Shown one piece after another: positions 41,658 to 50,357 of a stretch of DNA of 64,000 nt. The DNA is from CATQGW01 sp965262235. GTDB lineage: Bacteria; Chloroflexota; Dehalococcoidia; Bin125. How positions within the stretch are numbered: position 1 is the first letter of the stretch; each line of letters opens with the position of its first letter. The DNA is taken from positions 2,914,001 through 2,978,000 of the forward strand of contig OZ253504.1 of NCBI GenBank assembly GCA_965262235.1, read 5' to 3'. The position numbers were made by a program, and so were the translations under genes. The notes under the pieces were generated by a model that ran no database searches, was not told where the DNA came from, and saw only the letters and a program-made list of their open reading frames with translations.

Positions 41658-43321
41658 GTGCCCAGCCTGCTCTCTTCTTCCTCGACGATCGATTTGTCGA
41701 GCTTGCGGAACAGTGGCCCGGGCGGCTGGATCGGCGTGCCGGGCCGCAGCGCGTGAATCTGCCAGCCCAGCTCCTCGATGCTCTGTTCCTGCCCGAGCGA
41801 TGCGTGAAGCTTCGCGCAGCTAAACGGGAGGTAGGGCGCGAGCGCGGTGCGCAGCGCGGCGATCACATTCAGCGACGTGTAGAGCGAACGCGCCGCGGCT
41901 TCGCGGTCTTCCTTGATCGCGTGCCATGGCGCGGTGTGGTCGAGGTAGCGGTTGGTCTCCTGCGCGAGCGCGAACGCCTGCTGTAGGCCCTGGCGCAGGT
42001 GTACGGCCTCGATCGATGCGCCGACGGCTTCAAGCGTGGACTGTGCGTGATCGAGCAGGCGCGTGGCGTCGCGGTCGAGCGGGCCGGGCTCGGGGACGCA
42101 CGAGTCGAAGTGGCGACTGACCAGTGCGAGCACGCGGTTGACCAGGTTGCCCCAGGTCGCGACGAGCTCGTCGTTGTTGCGCCGCAGAAATTCACCCCAG
42201 GAGAAATCGCTGTCACTCGTCTCGGGCATCTGGGCGGCGAGCGCATAGCGGAGCGCGTCGGGGTCGTAGCGGGTCAGGTAGTCGTTGACCCACACGGCCC
42301 AGCGCTGGCTGGTGCTGGCCTTGCTGCCCGACATCGTGATGTACTGGTTGGCGGGCACGTCGTAGGGCAGGTTGTAGCCGCCCGCGCCGAGCAGAATCGC
42401 CGGCCAGATGACCGTGTGGAACGGCACGTTGTCTTTGCCGATGAAGTTGTAGATACGCGCGTCGGGGCCTTGCCAGAAGTCGCGCCAGGCCTCCGGCTCG
42501 CCGCGCGTCGCGGCCCACTCGACCGTCGCCGAGAGGTAGCCGATCACCGCCTCGAACCAGACGTAGATGCGCTTGTCGTCCCAGCCCTCGAGCGGAACGG
42601 AGACACCCCAGGCGATGTCGCGGGTGATCGCGCGGTCTTTCAGACCTTCGCGCAGCATCCCGCGAGTGAAGTTGATCACGTGGGTGCGCCAGTGCTCCTT
42701 GCCCTCCGACAGCCAGGCCTCGAGCTGCTCCTCGAAGCCGGTGAGGCGCAGGAAGTAGTGCTCGGAGCTGCGCAGCTCGGGCGTCGCGCCGGTCGTGCGC
42801 GAGCGCGGATCGATCAGGTCGGTGGCGTCCAGCTGTCGTCCGCAGGCGTCGCACTGGTCACCGCGCGCGCCCGTGTCGTGGCAGTGTGGGCAGGTGCCCT
42901 CGATGTAGCGGTCGGGCAGGTAGCGCTTCGCCTCGGCGTCGTAGAACAGCTCCTGCGTGGCGGTGTATAGATGGTCGTTCTCCAGCAGGCGGCGGAACAG
43001 GTCGTGGGTCACGTCGCGGTGGTTGTCGGTCATCGTCGTGGTGAAGGTGTCGAACGAGATGCCGATCCCTTCCCAGGTTTCGAGGATCGACTCGTGGAAC
43101 TCGGCGACGACATCCTCGGGCCGGCGGCCCTCTTCGTCGGCGCGCACGGTGATCGGCGTGCCGTGCGTGTCGGAGCCGGAGACCATCGCCACGCGGTTGC
43201 CGCGGATTCGGTGATAGCGGGCGAAGATGTCGGCCGGCAGATAGGCGCCGCCGAGCTGGCCGTGGTGAATCGGTCCGTTGGCGTAGGGCCAGGCGACGCA
43301 AACGAGGATGTTCTCGGTCAC
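41654..43321 (-). CDS. metG: Methionyl-tRNA synthetase
   Basis: A 555-residue class I synthetase. The HIGH-like motif is in AWPYANGPIHHGQLGGAYLP, the zinc knuckle has four cysteines (TCPHCHDTGARGDQCDACG), and the KMSKS loop is present as a KASTS variant in YITMSGSKASTSQRWAVW. The same KxSTS form occurs in several MetG lineages. There is no C-terminal tRNA-binding (EMAP-like) domain. GTG 43321 gives MTENILVCVAWPY; GTG 43354 would add 11 residues. It overlaps tatD. Confidence 0.95.
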   Translation of the reverse strand: MTENILVCVAWPYANGPIHHGQLGGAYLPADIFARYHRIRGNRVAMVSGSDTHGTPITVRADEEGRRPEDVVAEFHESILETWEGIGISFDTFTTTMTDNHRDVTHDLFRRLLENDHLYTATQELFYDAEAKRYLPDRYIEGTCPHCHDTGARGDQCDACGRQLDATDLIDPRSRTTGATPELRSSEHYFLRLTGFEEQLEAWLSEGKEHWRTHVINFTRGMLREGLKDRAITRDIAWGVSVPLEGWDDKRIYVWFEAVIGYLSATVEWAATRGEPEAWRDFWQGPDARIYNFIGKDNVPFHTVIWPAILLGAGGYNLPYDVPANQYITMSGSKASTSQRWAVWVNDYLTRYDPDALRYALAAQMPETSDSDFSWGEFLRRNNDELVATWGNLVNRVLALVSRHFDSCVPEPGPLDRDATRLLDHAQSTLEAVGASIEAVHLRQGLQQAFALAQETNRYLDHTAPWHAIKEDREAAARSLYTSLNVIAALRTALAPYLPFSCAKLHASLGQEQSIEELGWQIHALRPGTPIQPPGPLFRKLDKSIVEEEESRLGT

Positions 43322-43356
43322 AGTGGGCAGCTTTCCGTAACGGTCCCCGAACACGC

Positions 43357-43392
43357 CAAATGCACCAAGTGCACCAAATGCACCGAGCTCAC
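43357..43392. repeat. Four tandem 9-bp units upstream of metG
   Basis: Units CAAATGCAC, CAAGTGCAC, CAAATGCAC and CGAGCTCAC follow one another between metG and rsmI. The first three differ at one position; the fourth is degenerate. The array lies just upstream of metG, within its probable leader. Confidence 0.8.
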
Positions 43393-43430
43393 CGGGTGCG
43401 TTCTCAGCGTCGCACGCTGGCGGTAGGCGG

Positions 43431-44246
43431 TCAACGCGGCCACAGGGCGTAGACCTCGCGGCGTGGACGCCCGGCCTGCGCGGCGACGCTGCGCGCGGCG
43501 TCGGCGCGGCTGGCGCCCGCCTCCGCCGCCTCCGACAGCGCGTCGCGGACGGCCGCGTCCGACCAGACCGGGGCCTCGGGTTCGGCCGGGATGATCAGGA
43601 TGGTGAACTCGCCGCGCGGCTCGGCGAAGGCCTCGACCGCCTGCGCGGGGCTGCCGCGCCAGATCTGCTCGTGCAGCTTGGTCAGCTCGCGGCCGATCAC
43701 CAGCTCGACATCCGGCAGCAGATCGGAGATTTCACACAGCGTCACGGCGACGCGATGCGGCGATTCGAAGACGGTCGTCGGCACGCCCGCGGCGGCGATC
43801 TCCAGCAGCGCGCGGCGGCGTTCGCCCGCGCGACGCGGCAGAAACCCGCGCAGGCGCAGGTCGGCGCCGCGTACGCCCGCGGCCGACCAGAGCGCCAGCG
43901 GCGCCGCCGGGCCGGGGATCGGCGTCACGGTCAGGCCGGCATGCACCGCCGCGGCGACGAGTTCGCGGCCCGGGTCGGAGACGCCCGGCGTGCCCGCGTC
44001 GCTGATCAACGCGATGTCGTCGCCGCGCTCGAGGCGCGCCAGCAGCAGTGCAGAGGTGCGGGCGCGGTTGCGATCGTTGTAGGGCGTGGTCGGCGTCGCG
44101 ATCTCGTAGTGGCGCAGCAGCCTGGCTGCGATGCGGGTGTTCTCGGCGGCGATCAGGTTGACCTCACGCAGCACGCGCAGGGCGCGTAGCGTGATGTCCT
44201 CCAGATTGCCGATCGGGGTGGCGACGACGAAGAGCGAGCCGGGCAC
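43431..44246 (-). CDS. rsmI: 16S rRNA (cytidine-1402-2'-O)-methyltransferase RsmI
   Basis: A 271-residue tetrapyrrole-methylase-fold enzyme that 2'-O-methylates C1402 of 16S rRNA. SLFVVATPIGNLEDITLRAL (about 4-23), LIAAENTRIAARLLRHY, ALISDAGTPGVSDPG and VTPIPGPAAPLAL are all family signatures, and the C-terminal region is normal. GTG 44246 begins the conserved N-terminus. TATCCT (44259-44254) ends 7 nt upstream with no ribosome-binding site, so it may be leaderless. Confidence 0.95.
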   Translation of the reverse strand: MPGSLFVVATPIGNLEDITLRALRVLREVNLIAAENTRIAARLLRHYEIATPTTPYNDRNRARTSALLLARLERGDDIALISDAGTPGVSDPGRELVAAAVHAGLTVTPIPGPAAPLALWSAAGVRGADLRLRGFLPRRAGERRRALLEIAAAGVPTTVFESPHRVAVTLCEISDLLPDVELVIGRELTKLHEQIWRGSPAQAVEAFAEPRGEFTILIIPAEPEAPVWSDAAVRDALSEAAEAGASRADAARSVAAQAGRPRREVYALWPR

Positions 44247-44411
44247 GCGAGTCAGGATAGGGAGTGCGACGGCTGCCGCTGTTTGTTGCGTGCGCAACGC
44301 GCGAGCTGTGGGTTCGGTCAACCAGCGTGCGCTGCGGTTCGGAATGCGCGCTGCCGCGACGCTATCCTGCTGCCCACCACCGGAGCTACTGGCATCGGCG
44401 CGGGAGTGGGC

Positions 44412-44489
44412 GTGACGAAGATCATTATCCCTCTCGACCCAATCGGGTACGAACTCACAGCGCGGCTTCACGCCGCGCTGTTGCGTTAA
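44412..44489 (+). CDS. Possible 25-codon leader ORF upstream of guaB3
   Basis: A short frame starts at GTG 44412 behind GGGAGTGGG and ends at TAA 44487-44489, encoding 25 residues beginning MTKIIIPLDPIGYEL. Its last third is the 9-bp hairpin described separately. It could be a regulatory leader peptide for the next gene or a chance frame; only its position and the ribosome-binding-like sequence support it. Confidence 0.35.
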   Translation: MTKIIIPLDPIGYELTARLHAALLR

Positions 44490-44492
44490 CGC
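44458..44492 (+). promoter_or_regulatory. Hairpin plus palindrome in the guaB3 leader
   Basis: A perfect 9-bp stem CAGCGCGGC / GCCGCGCTG with a TTCAC loop (44458-44480) is followed immediately by TTGCGTT and the palindrome GCGTTAACGC (44483-44492), 25 nt before the guaB3 ATG. It may act as an attenuator, a terminator or a regulator-binding element. There is no long T-tract. Confidence 0.5.
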
Positions 44493-44517
44493 GCCGACGC
44501 GACCGCGAGGAGGAACG

Positions 44518-45726
44518 ATGACGACGCTGACGAGATCCGATCCGATCAGCGGGGACGCCATCGATCCCTCCCCGGCGCAGCTCGCGCGGCCCATGCCGAT
44601 GCGCAAGCAGCTCCGCGAGGCCTACGGCTTCGATGACGTTGCGATCGTGCCCGGCGCGCTGACGATCAACCCCGACCTGACCGATGTGCGGACGGAGATC
44701 GCCGGGCTGACTCTCGATATTCCGATTTTGGCCGCGGCGATGGACGCCGTCGTCGACCCGTCCTTTGCGATTGATGTCGGGCAGCACGGCGGGCTGGGGG
44801 TGCTCAACCTTGAGGGCCTGCAGTGTCGCTTCGACAACCCCACGGAGATTCTTGCAGAGGTCGCGGCCAGCGACACCGAGGGCGCGACCGAGATCCTGCA
44901 GCGCGCCTACACCACGCCGATTCGCGCCGAGCTGGTCGGGCGGCGGGTGCAGGAGATCAAGGCCGGCGGCGTCGCCGCGGCCGTCTCCGTGACGCCGCCG
45001 AACGCGAAGTGGCTTGCGCCGATCGTGCGCGACGCCGACGCCGACGTGTTCGTCGTGCAGTCGACCGTCACCACCGCGCGGCACCTGTCGCGCTCCGAGC
45101 GCGGGCTGGTGCTGCACGAGCTGATCAGGAACATCGGCATCCCCACGATCGTCGGCAACACCGTCGGCTTCCAGGCATCGATTGAGCTGATGGAGGAAGG
45201 GATCGCCGCGCTGCTGGTGGGCGTGGGGCCGGGCGCGGCCTGCACCAGCCGCGAGGTGCTGGGCATCGGCGTGCCGCAGGTCTCCGCGACGATCGAGTGC
45301 GCCTACGCGCGCGACGAGTTCTTTCGCCGCACCGGGCGCTATATCCCGATCATCACCGATGGCGGGATCCGGACCGGCGGCGACTTCTGCAAGTCGTTCG
45401 TATCGGGCGCGGACGCGGTGATGATCGGTTCGCCGTTCGCGGGCACCGTTGAGGCGCCGGGCGGCGGCTTCCACTGGGGCATGGCGACGCCGCACGCGGA
45501 GCTGCCGCGCGGGGTGCGCGTCCATGTGGGCCAGCACACGACGCTCGATCGCCTGCTCTTCGGCCCGACCTCCCGAACCGACGGCACCGAAAACCTGATC
45601 GGCGCGCTGCGCACCTGCATGGGCAGCGTCGGCGCGGCGACGATCAGCGAGCTGCACCAGACTGAGATGGTCGTCGCCCCCGCGATCAAGACCGAGGGCA
45701 AGCGCTACCAGATGCTCCGCGACTAG
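44518..45726 (+). CDS. guaB3: GuaB3-type IMP dehydrogenase-family protein
   Basis: A 402-residue TIM-barrel protein of the IMP dehydrogenase/GMP reductase superfamily. It lacks the CBS pair of classical GuaB and aligns in style with the GuaB3 group (TIGR01304) of Actinobacteria and Cyanobacteria. The catalytic cysteine loop is GVGPGAACTSR with C242. DDVAIVPG, MDAVVDPSFA and ITDGGIRTGGD are also typical. It probably acts in purine interconversion; IMP dehydrogenase versus GMP reductase activity cannot be decided from sequence. ATG 44518 follows GAGGAGGA. Confidence 0.9.
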   Translation: MTTLTRSDPISGDAIDPSPAQLARPMPMRKQLREAYGFDDVAIVPGALTINPDLTDVRTEIAGLTLDIPILAAAMDAVVDPSFAIDVGQHGGLGVLNLEGLQCRFDNPTEILAEVAASDTEGATEILQRAYTTPIRAELVGRRVQEIKAGGVAAAVSVTPPNAKWLAPIVRDADADVFVVQSTVTTARHLSRSERGLVLHELIRNIGIPTIVGNTVGFQASIELMEEGIAALLVGVGPGAACTSREVLGIGVPQVSATIECAYARDEFFRRTGRYIPIITDGGIRTGGDFCKSFVSGADAVMIGSPFAGTVEAPGGGFHWGMATPHAELPRGVRVHVGQHTTLDRLLFGPTSRTDGTENLIGALRTCMGSVGAATISELHQTEMVVAPAIKTEGKRYQMLRD

Positions 45727-45762
45727 CAGCGGGCTGATCAATCGATGCGCTGGCGTTTTCCG

Positions 45763-45789
45763 CTCTCCCCCCGCAAAGCGGGGGGAGAG
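45763..45789. repeat. REP-like element, copy 3 (stem only)
   Basis: The same CCCCCCGC-AAA-GCGGGGGG hairpin as at 20.9-21.0 kb, here with 12-bp arms (CTCT...AGAG) but without the second small stem and G-rich tail. It lies between convergent guaB3 and the serine hydrolase gene and may work as a two-way terminator. Confidence 0.8.
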
Positions 45790-45804
45790 TTGTACAGAGC
45801 TTGC

Positions 45805-46998
45805 CTACCCAACTGCTTCGTAGAGCAGGTCGATGAGCTGGCGGACGTGGCGGTGCTGCCAGCCGCCGCGGCCCTGATTCATGACATAACCGAAGCCGAT
45901 ACCCGCTGTGGGGTCGGCGAAGCCGAGCGAGCCGCCGCCGCCGAAGTGGCCGAACGTGTGCGGGTTGGGGCCGAGCGGACGCTCGCGCATCGCCAGCTGG
46001 AAGCCGCTGCCGAAGCGCGTCCGACGCCCGAGCACGCGGTCGATCCCGTAGACCTGCTCGGCTGACGCGCGCGCGATCGTGGTGGGCTCGAGGATTCGCA
46101 CCCCGTCGATCATCCCTGTCGTGGAGAGCGCGCCGTAGAGACGCGCGAGCGCCCGCGCATTGCCCTGACCGTTGGTTGAGGGGAACTCGGCGGCGCGATA
46201 CTCGCGGCTGTTCTGTGAGCCGGGACCTGTCTCGATATGCGGCGGGTTGCGATTGGTCAGCAGCTGGAGCGGGTTGGGCGGCGAACGCACGAGGTCGGGC
46301 GGCTGCTGAATCGGCAGCATGTCCGCCGTTCGCTCGTCGTCCTCGGCGCGGGTGCCGAAGTGGAAGTCGATCCCGGCGGGCTCGCGCAGCTCTCGCCGCA
46401 TGAACTCGCCGATGCGGATGCCCGTGGCGCGCCGGATCACCTCGCCGACGAGGAAGCCCTGCGTGTTCGAGTGGTAGCCGTGGGCCGTGCCGGGCGGCCA
46501 CCAGGGGGCCTGCGCGGCGAGCGCCGCGCACATCCGATCCCAATGCAGCTGTGAGCCGCGCGGCAGCGGACGGCGGATCGCGGGCAGGCCGGCCTGGTGG
46601 CTGAGCAGCCAGCGGATCGGCACGTGCTCCTTGCCGGCCGCCGCGAACTCGGGCCAGATGTCGGCGACGCGGCCGTCGATGTCGACTTCGCCGCGCTCAA
46701 CGAGCCGCCAGAGCAGGATCGCCGCGACCGCCTTGCCAACCGAGTAGCAGCAGACCAGCGTGTCGCGCTGCCACGCCCGCGAGTGGCGCGCATCCGTCCA
46801 GCCGCCCCAGAGGTCGATCACCGGTTCGCCGTTGAGCTGCACGGCGAACGCGGCTCCGGTCTCGCTGCGGGATGCGAAATTGGCCTGGAATGCTTCGCGA
46901 ACGGCGGCGAAACGCGGGTCGCAGTCGCCTTGCACCCGCGCGTCGGCTGGGGATGGGAGTTCGGCGGGCGTAGCCGGCATCGTCGAGCCGGAGGTCAC
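45805..46998 (-). CDS. Serine hydrolase of the beta-lactamase/esterase EstB type
   Basis: A 397-residue class C beta-lactamase-fold protein. The nucleophile tetrad SxxK is in CCYSVGKAVAA (about 82-92), the tyrosine motif is YHSN (about 172), and the third motif is HFGGGGSLGF near residue 350. No signal peptide is visible, which favours a cytoplasmic esterase over a secreted beta-lactamase. GTG start, with a 4-nt overlap to the prmC stop, so it is the last gene of the hisS-prfA-prmC operon. Confidence 0.9.
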   Translation of the reverse strand: MTSGSTMPATPAELPSPADARVQGDCDPRFAAVREAFQANFASRSETGAAFAVQLNGEPVIDLWGGWTDARHSRAWQRDTLVCCYSVGKAVAAILLWRLVERGEVDIDGRVADIWPEFAAAGKEHVPIRWLLSHQAGLPAIRRPLPRGSQLHWDRMCAALAAQAPWWPPGTAHGYHSNTQGFLVGEVIRRATGIRIGEFMRRELREPAGIDFHFGTRAEDDERTADMLPIQQPPDLVRSPPNPLQLLTNRNPPHIETGPGSQNSREYRAAEFPSTNGQGNARALARLYGALSTTGMIDGVRILEPTTIARASAEQVYGIDRVLGRRTRFGSGFQLAMRERPLGPNPHTFGHFGGGGSLGFADPTAGIGFGYVMNQGRGGWQHRHVRQLIDLLYEAVG

Positions 46999-47863
46999 GC
47001 CACGATGCTCAGTGCGCGTGGGCGTTCGGCGAAGTCGTTCAGCACTCGCACCGTGGCGTCGGGCAGCAGCTGGGCGGCGGCGGTCGCCACGATGTCTTCC
47101 TGCCCGGGATCGATCTCGAGGATCGCGATGCCGTTGGGCGCGAGCCGCGATCGCAGCTGCGTCAGCATGCGCAGCTGGAGCTCGGTACCGGCGGTGCCCG
47201 GTGTGAGGGCGTGGCGCGGCTCGTGCTCGGCCACCTCCGGCTCCAGGGTGGTCAGCCGCTGTTCAGGGATGTAAGGCAGGTTGGCCACGATGCAGTGAAA
47301 CAGCCCGTTGAGCGGCGTCAGCAGGTCGCCCTGCACGAAGTCGACCTTGGTGCGGCGCAGATGCCGTTGCGCGTTCTCGCGGGCCACGGCGAGCGCTTCG
47401 GCGGAGATGTCGGTGGCGACGAGTCGCGTGCCGCGACGGTGGTGCGCGATCGCGATGCCCAGCGCGCCGGAGCCCGCGCCGATATCGGCGACCTCGGGCG
47501 CGCGGACGCGGACGCGCTTGAAATGATCGAGCGCGGTGTCGACGAGCAGCTCCGACTCGGGCCGCGGGATCAGCACGTCGGGCGTGACCCGGAACTCAAG
47601 CCGATAGAACTCGCGCGCGCCCGTGATGTAGGCGAGCGGTTTCCGTTGGGTCGCGCGCTCGCGCACCATGTCGAGAAAGCGGCTCAGGTCCGACTGCGTG
47701 ATTCCATCGGTGAGCGAGGCGTAGAGCTGCGCGCGCGTCTTGCCGGTCGCGTGACGGAGCAGAACCTCCGCCTCGAAGCGTGCATCCTCGACCTCCGCGC
47801 GCTCAAGCGTCGAGGCGGCGGACATCCAGATGTCGCGCAGGATCGCTACCTCGTCGCTGTCGC

Positions 47864-47867
<4 letters not shown>
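46995..47867 (-). CDS. prmC: Release-factor glutamine methyltransferase PrmC (HemK)
   Basis: A 290-residue SAM enzyme that methylates the glutamine of the GGQ motif in release factors. The N-terminal helical domain (1-85) and Rossmann core with DIGAGSGALGIAIA (about 127-140) are normal. The catalytic NPPY motif reads NLPY in IVANLPYIPEQRL (about 195). The gene is joined to prfA by a 4-nt overlap, the classical pairing of enzyme and substrate. Confidence 0.94.
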
Positions 47868-48951
<1,084 letters not shown>

Positions 48952-48955
<4 letters not shown>

Positions 48956-50241
48956 GGCTTCGCCACCATACCGAGATCGCGCTGGCTTCCGACCATCAGA
49001 GCGCCGGGCACGGCGTTAATCGGGACCTCGCGCTGTTCACCGCTGCTCATCTCGCGCAGCGTGACGGTCCCGGCGGCGAGGTCGCGCTCCCCGATGATGA
49101 TCGACCAGCGACAGCCGGAGCGTCCGGCGTTTCGCAGCTGCGCCTTGAGCGAGCGCCCGCCGAAGCTGAGCGTGGCGCCGATCCCCGCGCGCCGCAGCTT
49201 GCCCGCCAGCCCCGTCGCAGCGACGGCCGCGCCCTCGCCCAGCGTCGCGATCAGGACATCGGGGGGTTCGGCTTCGTCGTCCACGAGCCCCTGCTCGCGC
49301 AGCTGCAGCGCGAAGCGGTCGAGGCCCATCCCGAAGCCGATCCCGGGCGTCGGCGGGCCGCCGATCTGCTCGATCAGCCCGTCGTAGCGGCCGCCGGCGA
49401 GCAGCGTGACCTGCGAGCCGTCGGCGCTGCGCGGGACGATCTCGAAGACGGTGTGGGTGTAGTAATCGAGCCCGCGCACGAGCGTGGGCCGCTCCTCGTA
49501 GGGAATCCCGAGCGCTTCAAGGTGCGCCTTGACCGATTCGTAGTAGGCGGCCGACTCGGCGCTGAGATGCTCGGTGATCAGCGGCGCGCCGGCCTGAAAC
49601 GGCTGCGTTCGCGCGTCCTTGCTGTCGAGCAGGCGCATCGGCGCGCGGTCGAAGCGGGCGCGGTCGTCGGCCGCGATCTCGTCGAGATGCGGCTCGAAGT
49701 GCTGCTTCAGGCGCGGCACGTAGGCGCGCCGGTCATCAATGTCGCCGATGCTGTTCAGGAGCAGTACGAGGTCGTCGAGGCCGAGACTCTGGGCGATCCG
49801 CCAGCCGAGGTCCATCACCTCAGCGTCGAGCGCCGCGTCGCGCACGCCGAGCGCCTCGACGCCGAACTGCGTGTGCTGGCGAAAGCGTCCGGCCTGCGGA
49901 CGCTCGTAGCGAAACATCGGCAGCTGGTAGGCCAGCTTGACCGGCTGCGGCAGGTTGGCCATCCCGTGCTGCAAGTACGCGCGGCACACGGAGGCGGTGC
50001 CCTCGGGCCGCAGCGCGAGACGATCGCCGCCGCGGTCCTCGAAGACGTACATCTCCTTCTCGACGATGTCGGTCGCGTCGCCGACGCCGCGGGCGTAGAG
50101 CTCGGCCTGCTCAAACGTGGGCGGCTCGATGAAGCCGTAGCCGGCCAGGCGCGCCTGCTCGCGCGCGACCGCCATGATCCGGTCGCGCACGCGATAGTCG
50201 TCGGGCAGCAGATCGCGCGTGCCGCGCGGGGCCTGGAACAT
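48952..50241 (-). CDS. hisS: Histidyl-tRNA synthetase
   Basis: A 429-residue class II synthetase. APRGTRDLLPDD (about 4-15), motif 2 in YQLPMFRYERPQAGRFRQ (about 105-122), HisA signature LVRGLDYYTHTVFEI (about 263-277) and the C-terminal anticodon domain (about 330-429) are all present. ATG 50241 is preceded by a TTG codon that would add one residue. It leads the hisS-prfA-prmC-hydrolase operon and is divergent from rel. Confidence 0.96.
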
Positions 50242-50357
50242 CAACGGGTCCGATCACTCGGCGATGCTGCGTTTGAGTCATCGTACAGCTCGATCTCGTG
50301 TGAAATATGCGCCGTTGCGGCGCAGCGGAGACGCTCGACGGGCGATACATTGAGGCC

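Noticed and set aside
42300..42350. Loss of KMSKS in MetG as a sign of inactivation
   Set aside because: The KASTS form fits the KxSTS variant of several MetG lineages, and all other motifs are intact.
43357..43392. CRISPR-like array
   Set aside because: Units are 9 bp with no spacers; no cas gene is present in the window.
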